64,000 nt of DNA from assembly GCF_902167145.1 (NCBI RefSeq), contig NC_050097.1, positions 147,151,982 through 147,215,981 on the forward strand, read 5' to 3'. This document shows, one piece after another, positions 44,771 through 55,745 of this stretch. Each line of letters begins with the position of its first letter. Position 1 is the stretch's first letter. The notes under the pieces are model-generated. The model was not told where the DNA came from. It did no database searches and was given only the letters and a program-made list of their open reading frames with translations. This stretch comes from Zea mays (Eukaryota > Streptophyta > Magnoliopsida > Poales > Poaceae). Position numbers and translations under genes: made by a program.

Positions 44771-45100
44771 CTCTGCATCCCCTTAGGAACGACTTTGGAG
44801 TCTCTTCACCTTTTACTTAGGTGGTATCTCAGCTCTGCATTCCCTTAGGAACGACTTTGGAGATAAGATCTGCATCCCCTTAGGAACGACTTTGGAGCTT
44901 CTTCACCTTTTACTTAGATGGTATTTTAGCTCTACATCCCCTTAGGAATGACTTTGGAGCTTCTTCACCTTTTACTTAGGTGGTATTTAAGCTCTGCATC
45001 TCCTTAGGAACAACTTTGGAGCTTCTTCACCTTTTACTTAGGTGGTATTTTAGCTCTGCATTCCCTTATGAACGACTTTGGAGCTTCTTCTCCTTTCTTG
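44771..45100. repeat. ~61-bp tandem repeats of T-old
   Basis: CTCTGCATCCCCTTAGGAACGACTTTGGAG and GCTTCTTCACCTTTTACTTA alternate five to six times, homologous to the 60-bp units of T-young and at the same place between gag and antisense gene. Copies have diverged from each other more than in T-young. Confidence 0.85.
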
Positions 45101-45241
45101 TTACACTCGATGGTGTAACCATAGATTTATTATAACAGGCCGAAGGTTAAACTTCCTTGTATTTGTCTTTTGGAGGAGAAACATAAAGACAGAAAGATAA
45201 AACTACATTGAAGTGGAGCCCCTGTGGTGCTTTAGTAAATG

Positions 45242-46800
45242 TGTCTTGATTCAGGCACAGTGCTATTGATTGTGCGAGCTTCGGACTCCTCCCGAGTGTC
45301 GCGCTGTTATTGCGCCTGGAGATGCCCTTTCTGGATGCTGATTATGAACCAAGGTAGGCGCCAGTGGTGGCGGTGGTGGTGGTAGCTGAGCCCAATCAGT
45401 TTGAGAATGACTTGCCAAAGCAACCAACGTCATGGGTTGCTGGTTGCCCACATATTCAGGGATATATGGCGAATAGCATGAAGCAGTATGCAAGACCTGC
45501 TTCGGCTGATTTTGCCGTGCTTCGGCTTCGGCGATCTCCTTCTGGTTTTGGATCGTGACTTGGCACGTCCTTGTTGTGTGTCCCTTATCCTCCCCACAGA
45601 ATAAGTAGAACAATCTCTTGGGTCCAGTGCCAAACCTTCCTCCGAAGCTTCTCCCCCCTCTAGCTCTTGGGGCTGGTGGCCTGTAAGAGGTTTGCTGCAT
45701 TCTCGAAGATTTTGAGCTTTGCTGGCTGCTCTGGGTGTGATTTGCCCTGTCATCATTTGTGCTAGAATTGTGGATTGTTCTGACATGTCTGGGCTGGAGT
45801 CTTCCTCTGAAGCTCCTAGTCATCTCAGAATACCTGTAAGCTTTCTCTCTTCTCTGGCGAAAATCATTGTCAGCTCGAATATACTCATCCATCTTCTGGA
45901 GGAGCTTCTCCAGGGTTTGCAGTGGCTTCCTTGCAAAATATTGCGGTGTCGGCCCTGGCCGGAGCCCCTTAATAATAGCTTCGATGACGATCTCATTAGG
46001 CACCATTGGTGCCTGGGCTCTGAGTCACAAGAATCTTCGGACGTATGCCTACAAGTACTCTTCATGGTCTTGCGTACATTGGAACAATGCTTGGGCAGTA
46101 ACTGCCTTCGTTTGGAAACCCTGGAAGCTGGTTACCAGCATGTCCTTCAGCTTTTGCCATGACGTGATCGTTCCCAGGCAAAGGGAAAATACCATGTCTG
46201 GCTACACTCCTGACCGCCATGACGAAGGATTTTGCCATGACATCCGTGTTGCCCCCATATGAGGATATGGTTGCTTCATAGCTCATGAGAAACTGCTTCA
46301 GATCTGAGTGCCCATCATACATGGGAAGCAACGGTGGCTTGTAAGATGGTGGCCATGGGGTAGCCTGTAACTCTGTTGCTAGAGGAGAAGCATCATCGAA
46401 AGCAAAGTTACCATGGTAAAAGTCATCATACCATCCATCATCGTTGGTTGGACTTTATTGACGAAGCTCTCTATGTTGAGGCCTTCGTCATTAGTCATCT
46501 TGGTTGATGTGGCGCATTTCTTCAGTAGCTTCATCGATCTTCCTCTAAAGTTCGGCTAGCCGAAGCATATTCTCTCTCTTCCTCTGTACTTGTTGATGTA
46601 TAGCTTCTAGGTCTCTAATTTCCTGGTCCAACTCCTCTTCCTGTGGTGTTGGGCTGGTAGCCTTCCTTTTCTGGCTCCGAGCTTCTCTCAGTGAGAGTGT
46701 CTCTTGGTTGGTGTCCAGTGGCTGCAGGGCAGCCCCTAGCACTGTTGCCTTCTTCGAGGCATGACAAAGGCGAATGCTTGCCAAAGGTTGTGGAAGTGAG
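45242..46800 (-). pseudogene. Gag of T-old, broken
   Basis: Homologous to T-young gag over its length. Open segments are 46871-46545 (leader and coiled-coil part), 46331-46062 (YDGHSDLKQFLMSYEATISS) and 46006-45263 (IKGLRPGPTPQYFARKPLQ, zinc-knuckle region). Frameshifts or stops lie near 46440-46540, 46200-46150 and 46040-46010. In the zinc knuckle the first Cys is Tyr (FYLFCGEDKGHTTRTC), so zinc binding would be impaired even without the frameshifts. The primer-proximal leader is shared with the fragment at 21831-21928. Confidence 0.85.
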
Positions 46801-46821
46801 TTCACCAGAGGTGGGTGCCAA

Positions 46822-47424
46822 TGTTGGTCACTTGTTCTCAAATGTTGTGAGTCAAGAACAAGGCAACGCAATCGTTAAGTATTAAAGACCTTTGTCCTCC
46901 GAAGCATTATCTCCCCATGGACATAATGATGATCAGACGAAGGTCATGAAGAACATGCCTTCATCATCTTATGGATAAATCAGAATACAAAGAGATAGAA
47001 ATGACAAGTATAACTCATCGATTAATTCATATTTGCATTTCGTAAAATATGCATAAGTATTAACAGAATCTGTATTACATTGATACCTTCGGCTTGCTCG
47101 AAGGTGTTGATGTGAGAGTGATTACAATCCAGCGTGAACAGTGCGGTGCTACTATCATCTATTTATAGGCACGAGACGAAGCCCGAGTATTATTACATTT
47201 ATGTCCCTAACATTTACTTATGATCATAACATAAATCATTAAGGACTAGCTGGTCTTAGCATTCATTCTTATAACCTTCAGATCATATCTTCACGTCGTA
47301 TGCCTTTATTATGGGGAGAGACTTCCATCCTAAATCAGAAGCTCCCAGTAATAATCTATATCATGCAGAAAACAAATGGTTAATCAAGTTTTTGAGGACC
47401 TTCGGAAGAGGAAGGTCCCCAACA
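46822..47424 (-). repeat. Right (5') LTR of T-old
   Basis: TGTTGGTCAC...TCCCCAACA, 603 bases. Lacks about 80 bases present at 22365-22450 of the left LTR and has many substitutions against it. The TATA box (CTATAAATAG on the minus strand) is kept near 47157-47166, but the neighbouring inverted repeat is damaged. Confidence 0.85.
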
Positions 47425-48275
47425 AATGTGATGGGAGGTTTAGCTAGGACAGATGTGCATTTGGGTAATAATCATCTTCATATGGTTATATGTACTCTAC
47501 GCCAGACTGTTCGGTTAGATATGTGGACTGTCCGTTTGTGTGCGTGGACCGTCCAGCCATATGGCAGGACCATCCGGTAATGTATTCGGACTGTCCGGCG
47601 CTATACGCGAACGGTCTGAATGGGTCATTTAGGGTTTGCGGCAGTACATGACGGCTCAGGTTCAGGTCTCAGTAATTCGGTTCTAGAAACTGGACCGGCC
47701 GCCGCTGGCCCGAACGGTTTGCGCTCACGCACGAAAGGTTCGGATGAGCGTAGATCGGCGGATTTACCACCAATTTGCGTAGAAGGCTATGGTTGTCCAG
47801 GGTATGTGTCCATCGACATCCCATAAAGGGGTTGTGACTGGTCATGACAATCCGCAACCGATGAATCACGTGTATTCCCCCCCCCCCATTCAACCTCGTG
47901 CGAGGGAAAGCTTGCGACAGTAGATTTGTCAAATGCACACACTAGCCTCTTATAATTATTTTGCATACCCCCTATAATCTGTTGCATTTGTTCTCACTAC
48001 TCATCTATGTAAGCTCTAAGAGATTGGATTTCATTCTTTTCGCTTACCTTGGGGGTAGATGCAGCAGGTCGGAGCGAAGCCAGATCAGTCGTCCGTTGTT
48101 GAACGACCTTGTTGTTCTTATCCACTCTGAAGTTGGCAAGGAACTTTGCTTTTGCTTCCTTGATCAGCTGCTCCCGGTGCTCCTCGAACTCCAGTTGTTC
48201 TTTAGCCTGCAGGGTCTCCCAAGTCGGCTCGATGATGTTGCTGGGGGAGACGTAAGAGCTATCTTTTGAACCGGC
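47425..48275 (-). pseudogene. N-terminal gag of element X
   Basis: Met at about 48275 starts MAGSKDSSYVSPSNIIEPTW, followed by a charged helical stretch (KEQLEFEEHREQLIKEAKAK), a stop near 47997, and further gag sequence in shifted frames (QQIIGGMQNNYKRLVCAFDK). A C11 run at 47877-47887 may be one site of frame change. The coding trace ends at 47424, where T-old is inserted, and the continuation is at 21830. Confidence 0.6.
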
Positions 48276-48309
48276 CATTGAGGGCCGATCTGATAGGTTT
48301 TCACATGAT

Positions 48310-48335
48310 TTCCCCAGCGGAGTTGCCAAAAAGTG
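48310..48335 (-). other. Primer-binding region of element X
   Basis: The minus strand reads CTTTTTGGCAACTCCGCTGG next to the LTR end. Adjacent placement supports a primer site. The tRNA is not identified. Confidence 0.5.
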
Positions 48336-48944
48336 TGTTGTCGCCGATCCGGGCGCTAATCACTGCGATGAATACTGGCGGCGGTGCTCTCTGTCAAGGT
48401 GCGGACGGTCCACAGCCGAGGGCCAGACGGTCCGCAACTCGCGCCAGAGCTAGGGTTTCTGCCTGATGAGCCAGATGGTCCGGGCGTACGTAGGGGCGGC
48501 GGAGTTCGCCGAACAACGCCTGGATCTCGCTCCCGAGATGGACCCCATTGGGGAGGAGAGATCTTAGGATTTGTCTTTGGATCGGCAGGCCACCCGAGAC
48601 ACCTCTAGATGACGTAGAGCCGGAGAGAGGTGAAGATTAGAGAGAGGAATCTAAGTTACTGTCTACTCCTAAGGAGAAAAGTAAAGAATGGAAGATAATT
48701 TGATTGTTTGATCGATTGTTGGTTGTTCAATCGTCGTACCCCTTCAAATATATAAGGGGGAGGTCTAGACCCGTTCCTAGCTCTAACAACTCCTGCGGGA
48801 TTAATTGGCTAAACACGCGAGGAGATAGGAGTTTTGATCGCCTGATTCGATCTATTCGCGGACCGTCCGCGTCTATGGGCGAACCGTTCGGTCCTCAGGG
48901 CCAGACCGTCCGGCCGTGCTCAATGCCACAAATGGTGCTCGACA
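48336..48944 (-). repeat. 5' LTR of element X
   Basis: Plus strand TGTTGTCGCC...GCTCGACA, about 609 bases. It is rich in GACCGTCCG-type words (for example GCGGACCGTCCGCG near 48855). A TATA-like TTATATATTTG on the minus strand lies near 48745-48757. The right border is inferred from the TG...CA rule only. Confidence 0.6.
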
Positions 48945-49042
48945 CTTTCCACCACCTTTCTATTCTCTTGTACATGCGCTCCTTTTAGCAGCGGCTCGTC
49001 AAGGTAGTCATGTTCGTGCTAGAATCTTGTACACGTACAATG

Positions 49043-49264
49043 TGATTGGTTGCATGGATTGTTGGGCCCAAGCCTCGTGGGTGCGTTGACCATGATTGGG
49101 TATGTGATTAGCTTACTGCATGGCATAAGCTCTGTCTGCATGCGGAGATGCATTCTAAGCGTGTTTTTAGCTGTCCGCCTGCATGCGCTGAGACGCGAGA
49201 CAGATGCGTTTCTACCAGAACAGGCTGATTGAGGGTAGGCGGGGGTGGGACCAGCAACCAATCA
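49043..49264. mobile_element. Possible MITE with TGATTGGTTGC ends
   Basis: TGATTGGTTGCATGG at the left and CCAGCAACCAATCA at the right form an inverted repeat with an 11-base perfect core. The span is 222 bases. No clear target duplication, superfamily unknown. Confidence 0.4.
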
Positions 49265-49837
49265 AGCCAATGTTGTTTGAGCAGAATTGGAAAGACTGGA
49301 TTATTTGATTCTTTACAGCAACATGCTTGCTCTTTCTTTCTTCCTGTGAATATACACCACGTACTACTTGTTGCCTCTTTACTGGAAATGGGTTAGTAGA
49401 GCAATTAAAAGACTAGATAGACTTTAGATAGACTTCAGCGGTTTCTACTGCTTCTACACTGTTTCTGTCTCTATGGATTACGGGTGTAGTAGTACAAAGC
49501 CGACTTTAATCAATATATGACTAAGACGTGAAAAATAGTTTATTAGATTGTCACGCGTCTCTTGCCCATATCAAGTGCACGGGTCAGGTGTCTAATCACT
49601 TGTTCTTCTGATAACAAATTCACAAGCTATGCCTTTCCAATTAGAATGCATGTACAAAGAGAACCAAACAACATTATGCTCCTTGTGCTGGGAAAGTGGG
49701 AAAACGTTCATCTAGTTCCAATATATACAAAGAGAACCAAACAACATTATGACCAATACGGGCCATTTTTCTGAAGACAGAAGCCAAGATGGACCAAACG
49801 ATGCATACAGAAAGAAGGGTAAGAAAATTCAAGATAC

Positions 49838-50062
49838 TCCCTCCATCCTGCTTCCTGAAATACAATATATCCTATGAATTTTACCCCCTTTGTTGGTACA
49901 ATTATAAGCCATTTTAGTTTTGTCATAAGTTAAACTTTTTTTATTTTCGATCAAGTTAATAGAAAAATGTATTTTGACATTTGTAGGTGCTAATATATTT
50001 TTCAATAAGCTTGATTAAAATCGGCAAGTTTGACTTATGATAAAACTGAAACTTGATTTGGT
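49838..50062. mobile_element. Degraded Stowaway-like MITE
   Basis: TACTCCCTCCATCC is the typical Stowaway end (TA plus CTCCCTCC). Subterminal TTTAGTTTTGTCATAAGTTAAAC and GTTTGACTTATGATAAAACT are inverted copies. The right terminal repeat is missing or decayed. Confidence 0.55.
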
Positions 50063-50531
50063 TTCAGCTTGGTATATATGATTACCAAGAGTATAATTGG
50101 TATTGTAGCCAGGCTAGGCTAATGGTGGGGTAATCTGGCAAATAAGCAATTTTGATGCGGTGTGTGTGTGGGTGGGGGGTTGAGAAGCTAGGCCGATTTA
50201 GCGTGACGGCGGTGGTGGAAGCGACAAAGGCTACCGGAACCGGGGGCAGTAGTGGTGGTGTGGGCGTCGAGGTGGGGAGAGTTAGGGTGGCGGTTGCGGC
50301 CGGAGTTGGTAATTAGAAAAGTTCTTCAAAGATTTAGATAAAAAGTGTATTTTAACAAGAAATCTTCTTTCCTTGAAATTAATTTCTAAAAATAATTGAA
50401 TGGTAATATCAAATGTAGAGTTGAATATTGAAACTGGAATTTGATTTTTTTTGAAAGATTTTCAATTATTTAGTTAAGGGAATTGTTCTCTTATAAAATA
50501 TGTATTTAGAAGCATTCATTTTGGGCGCGGT

Positions 50532-50556
50532 GGGGGGGGGGGGGGGGGGGGGGGGG
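50532..50556 (+). repeat. Homopolymer run of 25 G
   Basis: GCGCGGT followed by 25 uninterrupted G. The second copy of the surrounding duplication (near 52735-52750) has only GGAAAGGGGGAAG at the corresponding place, so the run expanded after duplication or is an assembly artefact. Confidence 0.9.
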
Positions 50557-51844
50557 TTGAGAAAAAGCTGCCACTGCGAAGCCGCGCATGCGATGCCAAT
50601 CGAATGCGTGGAGCCGGCCAGGGAGCTTCACTGCGATTGGTTCCCGTGGCCGCACCTAGGAATAATGGTGATTAGAGGAGCCGGAATTTGTCACCGGTGA
50701 TAGTGGATCGCCGCCGGCCGCTTCACACCGTGGACATGACTCCACGCGTCGCCATACGTGATAAGAAAACTTCCGTAGTGTTCGCCTTAACCTTCACTAT
50801 GAGTAGCGCCAGCTGGATCAGAGTTTGAACGCTTGTACACGAGGATGCTGAAGTCCAGCGATGTCACCATCGTGGTCGGAGATTACTCCGTCGCCCGGAT
50901 GAGCGAAAGAGAGGGTGAGAGGGGGAATTACTCACGCGGCCGTTGGATCGGTCATGAGCGGTGGGGATCATATCATCGTGTCGGTTCAGCCAGATTAGAT
51001 TTGTGCCGTAGATCGGGGTTTAGGCGGTTGGGGATCAGGCAGGGCGTGGCGGGTCATCGTCTGTTGACCATTAGCAAGCAAGTCGGCGGTCTGATTGAAC
51101 CCGTACCCCTTCGGCGTGCAATTTTTGCAAGAGAACCCAGTGGTTTTTATAAAACAACCTGCCATACACCCAAGTGCAATATAATTGCAATTAAGTCCCT
51201 GGATATTTGCAATTAAGCCCCTAACAACTATTTTAGAATATAAAATAAACATAAAAACACCTAGAAACTTGTAAACATCATAATATACTAATTTTAGCTC
51301 CGATTTGGTACGTTCAAGTTGCGTTAATTTTGTATAAATATTTGCTACACTTTAACAAACATTATCTTGTCATATCACATACTTTTATAATTAGATATTT
51401 TGTTAATCTATGCTTTGTAGATTAACCTTCCTAATCAAAGATAATCTACCTATAATTATAATTTGACTAAAATATGACATGTAAAATAAAGTTGAATTAG
51501 TTATTTATTTCTCACATGATTTATAAAATCAACATAGAAACATAGCTCTCATAATTAATCACCTAAATCTTCTGAAAACTATATCTTTTCAGCTATAACT
51601 CTGATTTTAGTAGCTTTCAAACCTACGGTCTCGTAGCGTCGCATAGAATATTATTGTGTAGTTTATTTCCATCTTTAGTGTAATGTTATTTTTACCTATT
51701 CTTTGCTCATCTATATGTATTGCTACGATTAGAAGCGAAGTCTTGTGGAACCTCAAGACCAAATTGGAGAAGTACCTAGAATTTGCACCAAAAAGGCAAG
51801 TTATGTCCTTGATCACTTTATTTGACCTAATAATGTTCTGTTAA
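50548..51844 (+). repeat. Tandem duplication, copy 1 (continues at 52645-52736 after the TRIM)
   Basis: From AGCTGCCACTGCGAAGCCGC to TAATGTTCTGTTAA, matching 52753-54100. After the Cassandra-type insertion it continues with GTTAATCATTGTGGCATAG to CAAATGAACTATTG (52736). It lacks about 50 bases present in copy 2 near 53258-53310. Confidence 0.8.
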
Positions 51845-51933
51845 TGTGATATCCTGGCCCCTAGGATGGGATATCCTGGCCCAAGGCTTAATAGAATTTA
51901 TAGAGTAATCATATCAATAAAGTGTATCTTCTT

Positions 51934-52033
51934 TTTCGGAAGCCTATCACAAAAGAACATTCAAGTTAAGCGTGTTTGGCTTGGAGCAATTTGGGATGGG
52001 TGACCGACCGGGAAGTTTTCTTGGGTGTGCATG
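51934..52033 (+). ncRNA. 5S rRNA-like segment in the 5' LTR of the TRIM
   Basis: AGTTAAGCGTGTTTGGCTTG is followed by GGGATGGGTGACCGACC and GGGAAGTTTTC. These align with box A (AGTTAAGCGTGCTTGG), the intermediate element (GGATGGGTGACC) and the box C start (TGGGAAGT) of plant 5S rRNA genes, in the right order and close to the right spacing. It could act as an RNA polymerase III promoter. It is not a real 5S gene, since only the 3' half resembles 5S and it lacks an exact end. Confidence 0.8.
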
Positions 52034-52430
52034 AGTGAGGACAAAGTGCGCACAAAACACTCGTGTTGGTCTATGGGGACGATATATGATCCTAGAGAGC
52101 TACCAGGAGTAAGTACCGCCGGTCCAAGGATTGGACGGGGTGTTACAAGTGGTATCCCCTCGCGGTTTCACGGGCGTGTGTGGGCTAGGGGGTTCGGGTA
52201 TATGGCAGATGGTGCATGTGGGCCTAGAGTGTTCACATGGGATGGCATATGACGACACTAAACATACAGATGTGGCCAAGAGGGGAGGTTCCTAGATTGG
52301 GGTTGACCGACGAGGACATCAGTCTTCTAAGGGGGGTGGATTGTGATATCCTGGCCCCTAGGATGGGATATCCTGGCCCAAGGCTTAATAGAATTAATAG
52401 AGTAATCATATCAATAAGGTGCATCTTCTT

Positions 52431-52530
52431 TTTCGGAAGCCTATCTCAAAATAACATCTAAGTTAAGCGTGCTTGGCTTGGAGCAATTTGGGATGAGTGA
52501 CTGACCGGGAAGTTTTCTCGGGTGCGCATG
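52431..52530 (+). ncRNA. 5S rRNA-like segment in the 3' LTR of the TRIM
   Basis: AGTTAAGCGTGCTTGGCTTG here matches 5S box A better than the 5' LTR copy (GTGC, not GTGT). The intermediate element has one change (GGGATGAGTGACTG). Confidence 0.8.
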
Positions 52531-52749
52531 AGTGAGGATAAAGTGCGCACAAAAGACTCGTGTTGGTCTGTGGGGACGATATATGATCCTATAGAGCTGC
52601 TAGGAGTAAGTACCGCCGGTCCAGGGATTGGATGGGGTGTTACAGTTAATCATTGTGGCATAGTTAGGTTAAGCTAACGGGATCTAATAGGTTATCTAGT
52701 TTGGTTACCCTACACCTTGCAAACAAATGAACTATTGGAGGAAAGGGGG

Positions 52750-54189
52750 AAGAGCTGCCACTGCGAAGTCGTGCATGCGATGCCAATCGAACGTGTGGAG
52801 CTGGCCAGGGAGCTTCACTACGCGTCTTGATTGGTTCCCGTGGCCGCACCTGGGAATAAAGGTGATCAGAGGAGCCGAAATTTGTCACTGATGAAGGTGG
52901 ATCGCCGTCGGCCACTTCACGCCATGGACATGACTCCACACATCGCCATACGTGGTAAGAAAACTTCCATTGTGTTCGCCTTAACCTTCACTACGAGTAG
53001 CGCCAGCGGGATCAGAGTTTGAACGCTTGTACACGAGGATGCTGAAGTCCACCGATGTCACCGCCGTGGCTAGAGATTACTCCGTCGACTAGATGAATGG
53101 AAGAGAGGGTGAGAGGGGGAATTGCTCACGCGGCCGTTGGATCGGTCATGAGTGGTGGCGATCAGATCATCATGTTGGTTCAGCCAGATTAGATATGAGT
53201 TGTAGATCGGGGTTTGGATGGTTGGGAATAAGGCAGGGCATGGCGGGTCATCGTCTGTAGATCTGAGATCCAAGCATCGTCCAGAATGCGTACCGGTTCG
53301 AGGAGAAGGCCATTAGCAAGCAAACCGACGGTCCGATTGAACCCGTACCCCTTCGGTGTGCAATTTTTGCAAGAGAACCCCATGGTTTTTATAAAACAAC
53401 CCGTCGTCCACCCAAGTGCAATATAATTGCAATTAATTCCCTGGATATTTGCAATTAAGCCCCTAACAACTATTTTAGAATATAAAATAAACATAAAAAC
53501 ACCTAGAAACTTGTAAACATCATAATCTACTCATTTTAGCTCTGATTTGGTACGTTCAAGTTGCATTAACTTTGTATAAATATTTACTACGCTGTAACAA
53601 ACATTATCTTGTCATATAACATACTTTTATAATTAGATATTTAGTTAATATATGTTTAGTAGATTAACCTTCCTAATCAAAGATAATCTACCTATAATTA
53701 TAATTTGACTAAAATATGACATCTAATCAAGTTATAACTTAAAATAAAGTTGAATTAGTTATTTATTTCTCACATGATTTATAAAATCAACATAGAAACA
53801 TAGCTCTCATAATTAACCACCTAAATCTTCCAAAAACTATATCTTTTCAACTGTAACTCCGATTTTAGTTGCTTTCGAACATATGGTCTCGTAGCCTCAC
53901 GTAGAATATTATTGTGTGGTTTGTTTCCATCTTTGGTGTAATGTTATTTTTACCTATTCTTTACGCATCTATATGTATTTCTACGATTAGAAGCGAAGTC
54001 TCGTGGAACCTGAAGACCAAATTGGAGAAGTACCAGGAGTTTGCACCAAAAAGGCAAGTTGTGTCCTTGATCACTTTATTTGACCTAATAATGTTATGTT
54101 AATCATTGTGGCATAGTTAGGTTAAGCTGACGGGGCCTAATAGGTTACCTAGTTTGGTTACCCTACACCTTGTAAACAAATGAACTATT
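52750..54189 (+). repeat. Tandem duplication, copy 2
   Basis: Matches copy 1 from AGCTGCCACTGCGAAG to CAAATGAACTATTG, but contains no Cassandra insertion and has unique segments near 53258-53310 and 53724-53742. It then runs into the single-copy LTR end. Confidence 0.8.
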
Positions 54190-54785
54190 GTGTAGTCTTG
54201 CTATTGCTCTACCTAGTTTTGGGATTAATATTATATCTGAACTAAGGTCATGCTTTATCATTACTTCTGGATTATTTATTGTTCATGAGAAAACAGTGCT
54301 ACCACAAGGGTGGAATGGGACGCTCTTGGCTCATTAATTAGGAAAGCTAGTGTGAGTTCATCCTTTCCCAAAAGGGGCGAGCGAGGTGGAGAAGTTGTCG
54401 CTATAGGGAGGTCCTCGGGTCCATCTGTCTGCGATAGCTTTTCAGATGAGGGATTCATGTATCGCTTTTGGCCCAAAAATTGTAGCGGGTTCTCTCATGC
54501 TAGTGGAACTTTTGAAAGGCCTCATATTGCTTCCCTGCCTTGCCTCCTCGGTAGAGGTGTATGGGGTCCGTACAACCCCGTGGCAGATGGGTATCCTGAC
54601 TTGTGGGTAAAGATGTGCAACCTCTACAGAGTGTAAAACTAGTATATCAACCAAGCTCACGGTCAAGAGTGGCTTAGGACTCTCGCATGATCACTTGAAC
54701 TTGATGGAATTAAAACTTAACCTGTCATTTGCATTGCATTGTGGGATTTATTATCAATTGCGATCAATTATTTAAATCTCCTTTT

Positions 54786-55745
54786 AGCACCCGAAGTTTT
54801 TGTGCAGGCCATCTGCCTTGGCCTTGGTTTGGTAATGAAGCTCATTGACTCTACAAAATCCTTCGGCATTTGTGCTCATTCCTTGGCTTCAAATATCCCA
54901 TATGTAAACGTTGAGCCTGTCTATTGCATTTAGGATCAATTGATGAAGATATATCTCAAATCTTTTCAAAACTTCACCAATCATCCCGTATATCGGGAAT
55001 CAAAGCCCGGCATAGCAGAAGCTTTTAAAAAACCACCACCTCATCATCCTTCGGTTCAGGAATTATTTCATCACCCACAAACCTTATCAATCCATCATCG
55101 TTTTTTTCCAAAGTAACCAAGCTTCTTCATCAAAACTAAGTCCTCAGGTTTTACGGTGGATTTAGCAAACTCTATATGGATGTCGGCATCTTCTTTGGCG
55201 TCATCCTCATTAGTATAAATTCGTCATTAGAAGTTTTTTGGGAGTGTTTTCCTCTTCCCTATGAGCAACTATCCCAAAATCCTTCATAACTTCTGAGATG
55301 GGAGCTATCTCAGTTGCTTCTACTTCCCCACTTTCATTCGTCAGCCTAGCAGTGGATCTAATCCTGGCCATTGAAGCGTCGACTCGAAACTAGACTAAGA
55401 GTTTTAAGCGCTAAAGATGAAGCACACTCGAAAGCTAAAAATAATGCAAGCACCTTTGGTTGCAGTAAAAAAAATTTGGCAGCACAATGACGTAAAGTGC
55501 AATGAATGCTATAATAACTTGACACCAACCAATCTATTTATATAGTCCTACAGGTGAGGAAGGTGAACCACCGCTTTAGTTACATCGACTAATCGGTGGA
55601 CCAATGGAGTCTGCGACTATTTTATTCGTTTTTTAATAACAAGCTCAGAGAAGGTGTTTTTGGACCTTCGGCATTCAGAGGCCTTCGTATGTTTCACGGA
55701 TCGAGCTCGTTATAAAAAATGATCTAGCACCATGAAGGGGCTACT
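54786..55745 (-). pseudogene. Fragment of another antisense Transposase_28-type gene with promoter
   Basis: The minus-strand TATA box CTATATAAATAGA lies at 55532-55544. The ATG at 55371 opens MARIRSTARLTNESGEVEAT, a start I recognise from maize Tat-element antisense proteins. A stop follows near 55211, and a shifted frame reads IEFAKSTVKPEDLVLMKKLG, with another stop near 55115. The motif AAGGTGTTTTTGGACCTTCGG near 55660 is the inverted counterpart of the motif upstream of the T-old and T-young genes. No LTR remains. It belongs to a different subfamily than T-young (about 55 codons more before the shared core). Confidence 0.6.

Larger units (their letters stand above)
21831..47424 (-). mobile_element. 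Old non-autonomous Tat-like element (T-old), itself interrupted
   Basis: Right LTR 46822-47424, gag minus strand (broken), tandem repeats, antisense gene on the plus strand (broken), left LTR 21929-22610. Element B (26030-44373) is inserted between the antisense gene and the repeats. No RT or integrase motif exists in the parts belonging to T-old. An extra ~100 bases of its leader sit outside the left LTR. The layout is the same as T-young, but the LTRs differ clearly, and the right one has lost about 80 bases. Confidence 0.8.
20101..48944 (-). mobile_element. Outer Gypsy element X, split by the T-old nest
   Basis: The 5' LTR (48336-48944) and gag start lie on the right. Gag continuation and protease lie on the left (21830-20249), in the same orientation, with the 25.6-kb T-old insertion between them. 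Both sides carry GGACCGTCCG-type words. The left part fades near 20100, and no RT, integrase or 3' LTR was found, so the element is truncated. Confidence 0.6.
48945..50290. other. Anonymous sequence, no gene seen
   Basis: Mixed composition. Apart from the two possible MITEs listed separately I see only short frames, a TACAAAGAGAACCAAACAACATTATG segment that occurs twice (near 49652 and 49725), and a G-rich GTGTGTGTGGGTGGGG run near 50160. Confidence 0.5.
51840..52649 (+). mobile_element. Cassandra-type TRIM with 5S rRNA-like LTRs
   Basis: Two 303-base LTRs (51845-52147 and 52342-52644) start TGTGATATCC and end GGTGTTACA. The 194-base internal part begins AGTGGTATCCCC (tRNA-Met-type primer site) and ends in the polypurine tract AAGGGGGGTGGAT (52329-52341). 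GTTAA flanks both sides. The size, lack of coding capacity and 5S-like segment in the LTR are the defining features of Cassandra TRIMs. It must be mobilised by another element's proteins. Confidence 0.9.
50291..54780 (+). repeat. LTR-like sequence related to element A, with internal tandem duplication
   Basis: 54290-54745 (AAACAGTGCTACCACAAGGG and following) matches the element A LTR at 4485-4930, and 51580-51840 matches 4010-4260, so this is an LTR of the same superfamily. Inside it a ~1.4-kb segment is present twice in tandem. The left end is unclear and the right end is cut by the Transposase_28-type fragment. Frames here, such as 50833-51216, are not convincing genes. Confidence 0.6.

Noticed and set aside
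51934..52033. Genuine 5S rRNA gene
   Set aside because: Only the internal promoter half resembles 5S, it is inside a TRIM LTR, and it occurs again in the other LTR.
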